The notes under the pieces: generated by a model | Database searches by the model: none | What the model was told of the DNA's origin: nothing | Seen by the model: the letters and a program-made list of their open reading frames with translations, nothing else | Made by a program: the position numbers and the translations under genes | Shown: piece after piece, positions 52,033-59,787 of the stretch | How positions within the stretch are numbered: the first letter of the stretch is position 1 | How the letters are laid out: the number at the start of each line of letters is the position of its first letter | Assembly: GCF_037190085.1 (NCBI RefSeq) | Contig: NZ_JBBCJO010000001.1 | Span: 1-64,000, forward strand | Length of the DNA stretch: 64,000 nucleotides | DNA from: Gemmatimonas aurantiaca | GTDB taxonomy: Bacteria; Gemmatimonadota; Gemmatimonadetes; Gemmatimonadales; Gemmatimonadaceae | Direction of reading: 5' to 3'

Positions 52033-52572
52033 TCAGCGTTCCGGCGGGAGATCACCCACCGGCAGCACACGCAGCAGCTTGGGATACTTGGTCTTTTCCT
52101 GTTCCCAGTCGCGCATGGCGGCGCGCTTCTTGAGCAGACTCAGTCGATCGGTGAACAGCTTGCCGTGCAGGTGATCGATTTCATGCTGCAGGCATCGACC
52201 CAGCAGATTGGCCGCGTCGACTTCGAACCAGTTCAGATCGATGTCCTGCGCGCGCACGATCACCCGGGCCGGCCGGTCCACGTCGGCGTACACCTCGGGG
52301 ATGGAGAGGCAACCTTCCTCTCCACGCTCGAGTCCTTCACGGAGCACGATCTCCGGATTGATGATCACGAGGCGCACGTCGTCGGCATCGACCACGGCCA
52401 AGCGCTCCGTGCGGCCCACCTGAGGCGCGGCCAGTCCGACGCCCTTGGCGGCTTCCATCGTGTCGAACATGTTGTCGACGAGACGGCGCAGTTCGGGCGT
52501 GACCTGTTCCACCCGCTCCGTCTCCTGTCGGAGAATGGGCGAGCCGAGGACGTGAATATCGAGCAGCGACAC
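52033..52572 (-). CDS. def: Peptide deformylase
   Basis: A 179-residue metalloenzyme that removes the formyl group from nascent proteins. The three family motifs are intact: GVGLAAPQVG, EGCLSIPEV (metal Cys) and QHEIDHLHG (two metal His and catalytic Glu). It is placed between yajC and fmt in the same operon. Confidence 0.96.
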   Translation of the reverse strand: MSLLDIHVLGSPILRQETERVEQVTPELRRLVDNMFDTMEAAKGVGLAAPQVGRTERLAVVDADDVRLVIINPEIVLREGLERGEEGCLSIPEVYADVDRPARVIVRAQDIDLNWFEVDAANLLGRCLQHEIDHLHGKLFTDRLSLLKKRAAMRDWEQEKTKYPKLLRVLPVGDLPPER

Positions 52573-52592
52573 GGTGTCTCCGGGCGTGGACC

Positions 52593-52943
52593 TTACGCGG
52601 CCGACGTGGGGCTGCCCACGCGCGCGATGCGGCCACGTTCGATGATCAGGCGCGACTCACCCGACTTGATGGTGATGCGGTCTTCCATGGTGGCCGCGCC
52701 ATCCTTGCCCTGCGACGCAATGTGCACGACTTCACCGACGATACCGCCGGCGGTCACGATCTCGTCGCCCTTCTTGAGCGTGCGCACGACTTCGTCGTGT
52801 TTCTTGCGCTGCCGCTGCTGCGGGCGGATGAGCACAAAATAGAAGATCGCGAAAATCGCGCCGTACATGAAAATCATCTGCGGGATCGCCGTGGTGGGCG
52901 AGGCCTGCAGCAGAGCGAAGCTGGCGATGACGGGTGCGGTCAT
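52593..52943 (-). CDS. yajC: Preprotein translocase subunit YajC
   Basis: A 116-residue single-helix membrane protein with the family pattern: an N-terminal helix (QMIFMYGAIFAIFYFVLIRPQ), RPQQRQRKKHDE, then LKKGDEIVTAGGIVGEV. It associates with SecDF. The usual secD/secF do not follow; def does. Its ATG overlaps the tgt stop by 4 bases. Confidence 0.94.
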   Translation of the reverse strand: MTAPVIASFALLQASPTTAIPQMIFMYGAIFAIFYFVLIRPQQRQRKKHDEVVRTLKKGDEIVTAGGIVGEVVHIASQGKDGAATMEDRITIKSGESRLIIERGRIARVGSPTSAA

Positions 52944-54094
52944 GAGACGGAGGAGCGGGAGTGATAACGGGCGAGCCAGTCACGGCTCCAGCCCGCGAAG
53001 GTGCCGGCCAGGACGGCGTCCCGGGCCTCGCGCATCAGCGCAACGAGGAAATGTACATTGTGGAGGCTCAGGAGGCGGAGTCCAAGGATCTCCTCGGCCA
53101 CGAACAGATGGCGAATGTAGCCTTTGGAAAACCGGGTGCACGCCACGCAGCCGCAGTCGGAGTCCAGCGGGGTGGTGTCCAGACGCCAGGCGGCGTTCTT
53201 GATGCTGCGCCGGCCGGTGGTGGTGAAAAACGCGCCGGTGCGACCCATGCGGGTGGGCGCCACGCAGTCGAACAGGTCGACCCCACGTGCCACCCCCTCC
53301 ACCAGGTCCTCCGGAAAACCCACGCCCATGAGATACCGGGGACGGTCGCGGGGCAGCACCCCGTTGACCACGTCCAGCATGGCATACATGTCCGGCTTGG
53401 TTTCCCCCACCGACAGCCCGCCGATGCCGTAACCCACCCAGTCGCCCACGTCCTGAATGGCCCGGGCGGACGCCTGCCGCAGATCGGCATGAATGCCGCC
53501 CTGCACGATGGGGAACAGCGCCTGCACCGGTGTGGGGGCCAGCGTGTCCTCGGCCTGCAATTGCCCGAACGCGGTGCGGCAGCGCACCAGCCAGCGCACG
53601 CTGCGTTCCATGGCTTCCCGCGCCAGCTCGTGCGGTGACTGTCCGGGCACCACGTGGTCGAACTGCATGATCACGTCGGCGCCGAGATTGCGCTCGATGC
53701 GCATCACCGACTCCGGCGTGAACTGCTGCAGGGAGCCATCGAGATGACTGCGGAATTCCACGCCCTCCTCGGCGATGGTGCGCAATCCCTCGAGGGAAAA
53801 CACCTGGAATCCCCCCGAATCCGTGAGCATCGGACCATCCCACTGCATGAACCGATGCAACCCGCCGAACGTGCGCACGGTTTCGTCGCCCGGCCGCAGG
53901 CGCAGGTGATAGGCATTCGCCAGCACCATGGTTGCTCCGAGCCGGTGCAGATCATCGGGGTCGAGCGCCTTCACGGACGCCAGCGTGCCCACCGGCATGA
54001 ATTGTGGTGTCTGCACGGGTCCATGCGGTGTCGAGAACACACCCGCCCGCGCCTCCCCATCTGTGCCGTGTACGGCAAACCCGAACCCACTCAC
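52940..54094 (-). CDS. tgt: Queuine tRNA-ribosyltransferase
   Basis: This 384-residue TIM-barrel enzyme exchanges G34 for preQ1 in GUN tRNAs. It has FMPVGTLASVKAL, MLTDSGGFQVFSL (active-site Asp), ICGxGIGGLSVGE-type substrate loop (YGIGGLSVGETKPDM) and the zinc site CGCVACTRFSKGYIRHL. The start is GTG 54094, which lies inside a G-run intergenic repeat, so the first codons (SGFGF) come from the repeat. QueA, the next enzyme of the pathway, is encoded directly upstream. Confidence 0.95.
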   Translation of the reverse strand: MSGFGFAVHGTDGEARAGVFSTPHGPVQTPQFMPVGTLASVKALDPDDLHRLGATMVLANAYHLRLRPGDETVRTFGGLHRFMQWDGPMLTDSGGFQVFSLEGLRTIAEEGVEFRSHLDGSLQQFTPESVMRIERNLGADVIMQFDHVVPGQSPHELAREAMERSVRWLVRCRTAFGQLQAEDTLAPTPVQALFPIVQGGIHADLRQASARAIQDVGDWVGYGIGGLSVGETKPDMYAMLDVVNGVLPRDRPRYLMGVGFPEDLVEGVARGVDLFDCVAPTRMGRTGAFFTTTGRRSIKNAAWRLDTTPLDSDCGCVACTRFSKGYIRHLFVAEEILGLRLLSLHNVHFLVALMREARDAVLAGTFAGWSRDWLARYHSRSSVS

Positions 54095-54158
54095 GACCCA
54101 CCACCCGCCACCCGGCCGTTCACCCCCGAACCCGAAACGCCCAACCCGTCACTCACAG
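54078..54158 (-). repeat. G-run intergenic repeat, copy 3
   Basis: This is the inverted counterpart of copies at 5440 and 8466, sharing on the minus strand GGGTTCGGGGGTGAACGGCC. It fills the gap between queA and tgt, supplies the tgt start codon, and reaches the queA stop. At least four G-tracts with short loops lie on the minus (coding) strand. Confidence 0.7.
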
Positions 54159-55265
54159 CACCACCATCGCATCCCCGTAACTGTAGAACCGGTACTCGCT
54201 CGCCACGGCCTCGCGGTAGGCCTGCATCGTCAGGTCGTACCCCGCGAACGCGGCCACGAGCATGATCAGCGTGGAGCGGGGCAGATGGAAGTTGGTGAGC
54301 AGATGATCGACCCCACGAAAGCGATAGGGCGGCCGCAGGAAGATGTTGGTTTCGCCGAGGTAGGGATGCACGACGCCGTGCACATCGGAGGCGGTCTCGA
54401 TGGTGCGCACGCAGGTGGTGCCCACGGCCCAGATGCGTCCGCCGCGGGCGCGGGTGTCGTTGAGACGCTGGGCGGCGTCGGCGGTGACTTCGCACCACTC
54501 CTCGTGCATGACGTGCTTGGATGGATCGTCGTCGCTGACCGGTCGGAACGTTCCCGCGCCGACGTGCAGCAGCACGTTCACGCGCCCGACCCCCCGCGCG
54601 TCCAGCGCGGCCAGCAGTTCGTCGGTGAAGTGCAGTCCCGCCGTGGGGGCGGCCACCGATCCGGCCTGCCGCGCGTAGATCGTCTGGTAGCGCTGCACGT
54701 CGGTTTCCGTGTCGGCGCGTTCGATGTACGGTGGCAGCGGAATGTGCCCGTGCTGTTCGATCGCGTCGGTGACCGACGCAAAATCGGGCGCGTGCAGCTG
54801 CACGATGCGTGTGCGGCGCGGCGTGGTGTCGACGATCTCCACCGTGAAGCCGGGCGCGATGGTGACGATACGACCGGGGCGCAGTTTGCCGCCGGGGTGG
54901 ATCATGGCTTCGTAGTGCGCATCGCGCACATGACGCAGCAGCAGGATCTCCGCCGGTCCCCCACTCTCCCGATGTCCGAGCAGGCGCGCCCGGAACACCT
55001 TGGTGGTGTTGAGCACGATGGTGTCGCCGGGAGGGATCAACGCGAGGATGTCGCGGAAATGCCGGTGCGTACGCGTTCCCGTGGCGCGATCGACCACGAG
55101 CAGACGACTCGCATCACGCGGCTCGACGGGCTGCTGCGCGATGCGCTCCTCGGGGAGGTCGTAGTCGTAGTCGGCGGTGCGATCCCCGACGGGACGACCG
55201 GGTTCCGCGGGCGGAAGGTCGATGTCGGACTCGGGCACGCCGCGCAGATCGGGCGGAACGGTCAT
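54153..55265 (-). CDS. queA: S-adenosylmethionine:tRNA ribosyltransferase-isomerase
   Basis: This 370-residue enzyme builds epoxyqueuosine from preQ1-modified tRNA using the ribosyl part of SAM. Motifs: YDLPEERIAQQPVEPRDASRLL, DTIVLNTTKVFRARL, TAGLHFT, HVGAGTFRPV and LTNFHLPRSTLIMLVAAFAG. ATG 55265 is chosen; the longer frame adds unconserved residues. It has an N-terminal acidic extension of about 30 residues (GVPESDIDLPPAEPG) before the conserved start. Confidence 0.95.
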   Translation of the reverse strand: MTVPPDLRGVPESDIDLPPAEPGRPVGDRTADYDYDLPEERIAQQPVEPRDASRLLVVDRATGTRTHRHFRDILALIPPGDTIVLNTTKVFRARLLGHRESGGPAEILLLRHVRDAHYEAMIHPGGKLRPGRIVTIAPGFTVEIVDTTPRRTRIVQLHAPDFASVTDAIEQHGHIPLPPYIERADTETDVQRYQTIYARQAGSVAAPTAGLHFTDELLAALDARGVGRVNVLLHVGAGTFRPVSDDDPSKHVMHEEWCEVTADAAQRLNDTRARGGRIWAVGTTCVRTIETASDVHGVVHPYLGETNIFLRPPYRFRGVDHLLTNFHLPRSTLIMLVAAFAGYDLTMQAYREAVASEYRFYSYGDAMVVL

Positions 55266-55391
55266 GGGAGCCCTGAAAGACAACAGATCCACGCTCCGCG
55301 CGCAACGGCGGCGGGCTCGGAGCATATCATCATACTCATATCGATGGTCCGATTCCGGGCCGCGGGTGGAAGCCGCGTGGGTTCGGCGGTT

Positions 55392-56426
55392 TCAGCCGGG
55401 GAACAATCCCGGCTGCTCGGGACTGCCCACGGGGGGCACGAAGCCCAGATGCCGATAGGCGTGCGCGGTGGCCACGCGTCCGCGCGGCGTGCGTTGCAGG
55501 AAGCCGTGCTGCACGAGGAACGGTTCGTACACCTCCTCGATGGTGCCCGGATCCTCGCCGATGGCCGCGCCGATGGTGGCGAGACCCACCGGACCGCCAT
55601 CGAATTTTTCGATGATGGTGCGCAGCAGACGGGTATCCATGTCGTCGAGACCAAAATGGTCCACGTCGAGCAGCGCGAGCGCCGCTTCGGCCACGGCCCG
55701 CGTGATGCGGCCGTCGGCGCGCACTTCGGCGTAGTCGCGCACACGACGCAGCAGCCGATTGGCCACACGCGGTGTGCCACGCGACCGGCGTGCGATCTCC
55801 CCGGCACCTTCCGCGTCCATCTCCACCCGCAGCACCTCGCCAGTGCGCCGGACGATCACTTCGAGCTCCTCCACGGGATAGAACCCGAGCTGGTGCACGA
55901 TGCCGAACCGGGCGCGCAACGGCGCCGTGAGCATGCCCAGACGGGTCGTGGCGCCCACGAGCGTGAAGCGCTCGAGTCCCACCTGCACGGTCTGGGCGTT
56001 GGGGCCTTCGGAGAGACGGATGTCGATGTGGAAGTCCTCCATGGCCGGATAGAGGAACTCCTCGATGACCGGCCGGAGGCGATGGATCTCGTCGATGAAG
56101 AGAATGTCGCCTTCCCGGAGATTCGTGAGCGGCGTGACGAGGTCCTTGGGCTTTTCCAGGGCCGGCCCGGAGGTCACCGTGAGGTTCACGCCCAGCTCCC
56201 GGGCGATCAGATCGGCCAGGGTGGTTTTCCCCAGCCCCGGCGGCCCGAAGAAAAGCAGATGGTCGAGCGGCTCCCGGCGGGCCCGGGCCGCGTCGAGGGC
56301 GATCCCGAGGCTCTCCTTCACCCTGGCCTGACCGATGAACTCGGCCAGACGCTGGGGGCGCAGCGACAATTCGACGACGCTTTCCTCGGAAAGCACTTCC
56401 GGTGTAGTAATCTCCGCGCGACTCAT
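55392..56426 (-). CDS. ruvB: Holliday junction branch migration ATPase RuvB
   Basis: A 344-residue AAA+ motor: LRPQRLAEFIGQ, Walker A GPPGLGKTTLA, Walker B LFIDEIHRL, sensor GATTRLGML and the winged-helix C-terminus (GPVGLATIGAAIGED...GRVATAHAYRHLG). ATG 56426 starts 20 residues before the conserved region. It is separated from ruvC-ruvA at 61.4-62.6 kb, as in many bacteria. A 126-base gap precedes queA. Confidence 0.96.
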   Translation of the reverse strand: MSRAEITTPEVLSEESVVELSLRPQRLAEFIGQARVKESLGIALDAARARREPLDHLLFFGPPGLGKTTLADLIARELGVNLTVTSGPALEKPKDLVTPLTNLREGDILFIDEIHRLRPVIEEFLYPAMEDFHIDIRLSEGPNAQTVQVGLERFTLVGATTRLGMLTAPLRARFGIVHQLGFYPVEELEVIVRRTGEVLRVEMDAEGAGEIARRSRGTPRVANRLLRRVRDYAEVRADGRITRAVAEAALALLDVDHFGLDDMDTRLLRTIIEKFDGGPVGLATIGAAIGEDPGTIEEVYEPFLVQHGFLQRTPRGRVATAHAYRHLGFVPPVGSPEQPGLFPG

Positions 56427-56504
56427 GGCCGGAAGATACCGCAGCGCGGCCGGCCGCGACTGCGTATTTTGAGACATTCCCGTCCTGCCAGCGAGCCAGC
56501 CCCT

Positions 56505-57047
56505 ATGCATCGTCGTCCCAGCGCCCTGCTTTCCCTGACCGGCATTGCCGCCCTCGTGGTGGCGTCGTCGGCATTCACGACCCCGCCCGGTCCGGACCGG
56601 CCGACGCCGGCCAAGGCGGCCACCGCGGTCACGCCGGCGAAGGCCACCCCGGTCCCCGCCTCCGAGGCCGCAGACGAGACGGTCAACATCGACTGGCGCG
56701 TGCTGGCCGGTCTCGACTACTCCAACGGCAAGGCTTCCGACACCCTGAAGAAGCTCGACGGCAAGCTCGTGCGTCTGCCGGGCTTCGTGGTGCCGCTCGA
56801 CGACTTCCAGGAGGAAGGCGCCGAGTTCCTGCTGGTGCCGTACTACGGAGCCTGCGTGCACACCCCGCCGCCGCCGCCCAACCAGATCGTCATGGTCGAG
56901 ATGTCGGGCCGGAAGTCGGTCAAGCTGAACCTGTTCGACGCGGTGTGGATGTCCGGACGCCTCAAGATCTCTTCGATCGAAAGCCCCTATGGGACGGTGG
57001 GCTATCAACTCGAAGGGATGAAGGTCGAGCCCTACTCGTCGAAATGA
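56505..57047 (+). CDS. Secreted DUF3299 protein
   Basis: A 180-residue protein with a signal peptide (ALLSLTGIAALVVASSAF) and an Ala/Pro/Thr linker, then a DUF3299 domain (about 62-180: IDWRVLAGLDYSNG, VRLPGFVVPLD, FLLVPYYGACVHTPPPPPNQIV, LNLFDAVWMSG). The conserved Cys-x-His (ACVHTPPPP) could bind metal. It overlaps the ABC ATPase start (ATGA). In other bacteria DUF3299 genes sit with ABC/FtsX genes linked to metal handling; that link is from general knowledge and not proven here. ATG 56505, divergent from ruvB by 78 bases. Confidence 0.85.
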   Translation: MHRRPSALLSLTGIAALVVASSAFTTPPGPDRPTPAKAATAVTPAKATPVPASEAADETVNIDWRVLAGLDYSNGKASDTLKKLDGKLVRLPGFVVPLDDFQEEGAEFLLVPYYGACVHTPPPPPNQIVMVEMSGRKSVKLNLFDAVWMSGRLKISSIESPYGTVGYQLEGMKVEPYSSK

Positions 57048-57790
57048 CGGGCGCGGCGGCCACTCCGGCCGTCGAGCTCTCGAAGCTGCGCTTTGCCTAT
57101 CGCACCGGGGCCGATGTGTTGGCGATCGATTCGCTGACCATCGCCCGTGGCGAGACGGTCTTCCTGCACGGGCCGAGCGGGAGTGGCAAGACCACGCTGC
57201 TCGGCCTTCTCGCGGGGGTCCTGCAGGCCACCAGCGGCGAGGTGCGAGTGCTCGGCGAGAATTTCTCCACGATGTCGAGTGGTGCGCGGGACGCGTTTCG
57301 CGCGCGGCATCTGGGGTATGTGTTCCAGATGTTCAACCTCATTCCGTACCTCCCGGTGCGGGAGAACATCCTGTTGCCCATCCGGCTCGAACCGGTGCGT
57401 CGTCAGCGACTGGGGTCGCAGTCGTACGACGCGGCGGTGCAGGATGTGGCGGAGCAGCTCGACATCGCGCGGTATCTCGACTCGCCCATCACCGAACTGA
57501 GCGTCGGACAGCAGCAACGGGTGGCGGCGGCGCGCGCGCTCATCGGGCACCCCGAGGTGGTCATCGCCGATGAACCCACCAGCGCGCTCGACACGGATCG
57601 CCGGGAACAGTTCCTCGAACTGCTGTTCCGGTCCTGTGAGAAGGCCGGCGCCACGCTGGTGTTCGTCAGTCACGATCATACACTGATGCCGTTGTTCTCC
57701 CGCATCGTGGAGCTGACCGAGATCAATCACGCCGCGCGCAGCAGCCGGCAGACCGGCACCTTTGCCGCGCCGCACGGAGGTGCCGCATGA
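57044..57790 (+). CDS. ABC transporter ATP-binding protein (LolD/MacB-like)
   Basis: A 248-residue ATPase: Walker A GPSGSGKTT, Q-loop FQMFNLIPYLPV, signature LSVGQQQR, Walker B VVIADEPTSALD and H-loop FVSHD. It is of the MacB/LolD/FtsE class that powers FtsX-type permeases rather than solute importers. It overlaps both neighbours by 4 bases, so the three genes 56505-59376 form a tightly coupled operon. Confidence 0.93.
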   Translation: MTGAAATPAVELSKLRFAYRTGADVLAIDSLTIARGETVFLHGPSGSGKTTLLGLLAGVLQATSGEVRVLGENFSTMSSGARDAFRARHLGYVFQMFNLIPYLPVRENILLPIRLEPVRRQRLGSQSYDAAVQDVAEQLDIARYLDSPITELSVGQQQRVAAARALIGHPEVVIADEPTSALDTDRREQFLELLFRSCEKAGATLVFVSHDHTLMPLFSRIVELTEINHAARSSRQTGTFAAPHGGAA

Positions 57791-59376
57791 TGCTCATTCT
57801 GCGTCTGGCACTGGCGTCGTTGCGCAGTCGACTGCTCACCACGGCCCTGACGGTGGCGTCCATCGCGTTGTCGGTGACGCTGCTGGTGGGGATCGAAACG
57901 GTGCGCGCCGGGGTGCGGGAAAGTTTTGCGGGCACCATCCGGGGTGTCGATCTGATTGTCGGCGCGCGCGGCGGCACCCTGCAGATCCTGCTGAGCACCG
58001 TGTTCGGCATCGGTTCGCCGGCCGGTTCGGTGAAGCTGTCCACGATGGAACGGTGGGCGGAGCATCCGGCGGTGAAGTGGGTGGTGCCGTATTCGCTGGG
58101 CGACAGCCATCGGGGTTTCCGCGTGGTGGGCACCACGACGGAGTTCTACGAGCGGTATCGCTATCGTCAGAACAATCCGATCGTGTTCGCGGCCGGTCGG
58201 GCGGCGCAGTCCGATACGGAAGTGGTGATCGGCAGCGAAGTGGCCGATCGCCTCAAGTACACGGTGGGCACACCGGTGGTGGTCACCCACGGCCTGCGCG
58301 ACATCGGTACGTCCAATCATGATGCGCATCCGTTCCACGTGGTGGGTGTGCTGGCGCGGACGTTCACGCCGATCGATCGTGCGGTGTACGTGACGCTGGA
58401 AGGCATCGAAGCGATGCACGAGGGTGTGGAGACCGCGGCACCTGCTCCGGTGTTGCCCACCTCGATCTCGCCGCGTCCCGATTCGGCGCCCGGCCGTGCG
58501 TCGGCCCAGGCAGGTCGCGCTTCGTCGGCATCGTCCGCCGCCGCGGTCGCGGTGGTGGAAGCCAACAAACGTCGTGCCGCCGCACTGCCGGTGGCGCCGC
58601 CGCCCGGTACGCCGATGGCGATGCCGGGCGCGGAACCTCCGCCGGGCACCCCGATGGCGATGCCGGGAGCCGAACCCCCACCGGGCACGCCGATGGTGAT
58701 GCCGGGTGCCGAGGCGCCGGCGGCGGTCGTGGCGCAGCCGGTCAAGCCGGTGGTGAAAACACCCGTGAAGGCCGCGCCCGCCGAGGAGAAGCACGATGAA
58801 GCGGAGGCGCACGATCACGGCGACGATCAGATCACCGCATTTTTCGTGGGCACCAAGAACCGTTTCGAAGCGCTGATGCTGCAGCGGGAGATGAACACCG
58901 ATCTGGTGGAACCGCTCACGGCCGTCATTCCCGGTGTGGCACTGGGTGAGCTGTGGCAGAACATCGGTAGCGCCGAAGTGGGTCTGCGGGTGATCGCGAT
59001 GTTCGCGGTGGCGATCAGCATCACCGGTATGCTGGTGGCGCTCTATTCGTCACTCGAAGCGCGTCGTCGGGAGATGGCGATCCTGCGTGCCGTGGGCGCC
59101 GGCCCCAAAACCATCATCGCGCTGCTCGTGATCGAGAGTACGATGCTGGCCATCATCGGCTGCATCGTCGGTGTGGCTGCCGTGTACGCCGGGCTGGCGT
59201 TGGCGCAGGGGCCGATCGAACAGCGCTTCGGTCTGCATCTCGCGCTGCGTGCACTCGGTGAGACCGAGTACATGTATCTCGCGATCGTGATCGTGTCGGG
59301 CATGCTCATCGGCTTCGTGCCCGCCTGGAAAGCGTACCGCACCAGTCTCGTGGATGGACTGAGCCCACGGGCGTGA
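57787..59376 (+). CDS. FtsX/MacB-type ABC permease with Met/His-rich periplasmic loop
   Basis: This 529-residue permease has an N-terminal helix (about 13-38), a large periplasmic MacB_PCD region, and an FtsX domain with three C-terminal helices (about 400-515, including VALYSSLEARRREMAILRAVGA). Inserted at about residues 270-310 is a 13-residue unit, PPPGTPMAMPGAE, repeated three times. It is followed by a Pro/Lys linker and the cluster KHDEAEAHDHGDD (about 336-348). Met-rich and His/Asp-rich loops of this kind bind soft or transition metals in other proteins. The insertion suggests a metal-linked role for the operon, as an inference. Confidence 0.87.
   Translation: MMLILRLALASLRSRLLTTALTVASIALSVTLLVGIETVRAGVRESFAGTIRGVDLIVGARGGTLQILLSTVFGIGSPAGSVKLSTMERWAEHPAVKWVVPYSLGDSHRGFRVVGTTTEFYERYRYRQNNPIVFAAGRAAQSDTEVVIGSEVADRLKYTVGTPVVVTHGLRDIGTSNHDAHPFHVVGVLARTFTPIDRAVYVTLEGIEAMHEGVETAAPAPVLPTSISPRPDSAPGRASAQAGRASSASSAAAVAVVEANKRRAAALPVAPPPGTPMAMPGAEPPPGTPMAMPGAEPPPGTPMVMPGAEAPAAVVAQPVKPVVKTPVKAAPAEEKHDEAEAHDHGDDQITAFFVGTKNRFEALMLQREMNTDLVEPLTAVIPGVALGELWQNIGSAEVGLRVIAMFAVAISITGMLVALYSSLEARRREMAILRAVGAGPKTIIALLVIESTMLAIIGCIVGVAAVYAGLALAQGPIEQRFGLHLALRALGETEYMYLAIVIVSGMLIGFVPAWKAYRTSLVDGLSPRA
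58597..58713 (+). repeat. 39-bp coding tandem repeat (three units)
   Basis: Three in-frame 39-bp units encode PPPGTPMAMPGAE (third unit MVM) within the FtsX-type permease gene. Units differ at several third-codon positions, indicating an old expansion kept under protein-level selection. Confidence 0.85.
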
Positions 59377-59394
59377 TTGGGAAGCGGCGGCAAC

Positions 59395-59700
59395 AAAAAC
59401 AACAGCAGAAAAACAGAACGCAGATTCTACAGGTGACACAGAAACGCGCGGATACTGCATCGGTGCAGCAGTATCCGCGCGTTTCCGCGCCATCTGTTTC
59501 ATCTGCGACTTGCTGTTGCTGTTGCTTGTGGTGGTGGTGTACGCGGCATCGCCCCGCACGGAGCCATCCTGCTGGTATCCGCTGTTCATCCTGCCGGTAT
59601 CGCGCCCGCAGGGCGCCCTCCAAATCCCATCCGCCTCTCCGAAAGCCGCCGACGCTGCGCCACTCCGGACCCGTCGCTCCCGGGGCGTCCACAAATCCCC
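59395..59700 (+). repeat. Hairpin intergenic repeat, copy A
   Basis: A perfect 18-bp stem (59441-59458 with 59468-59485, loop of 9) is centred on GCGCGGATACTGC. It lies inside a longer imperfect hairpin with CAGATG/CATCTG-type flanks. Downstream is a near-tandem pair of 16-mers around CATCCTGCTGGTATCC (59566-59601). The same downstream block recurs inverted at 63473-63525 and direct at 63780-63830. It lies between the permease and the M28 peptidase genes. A reading frame crossing it has no family resemblance. Confidence 0.8.
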
Positions 59701-59787
59701 GCAACAGTCGTAATTTGAAAGGATAGGTCCGTCACGAACGGGCCATCCTGTCATTCTCCTCACGTTACCAACACTCTGGTTTCGGTC

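Noticed and set aside
53928..56504. Long plus-strand frame ahead of the DUF3299 gene
   Set aside because: It lies opposite tgt, queA and ruvB. Only the part from ATG 56505 has a signal peptide and a domain.
59050..59763. Minus-strand frame covering the hairpin repeat at 59.4-59.7 kb
   Set aside because: Half of it is the shadow of the permease and the rest is translated repeat (SNSNSKSQ-type) with no family.
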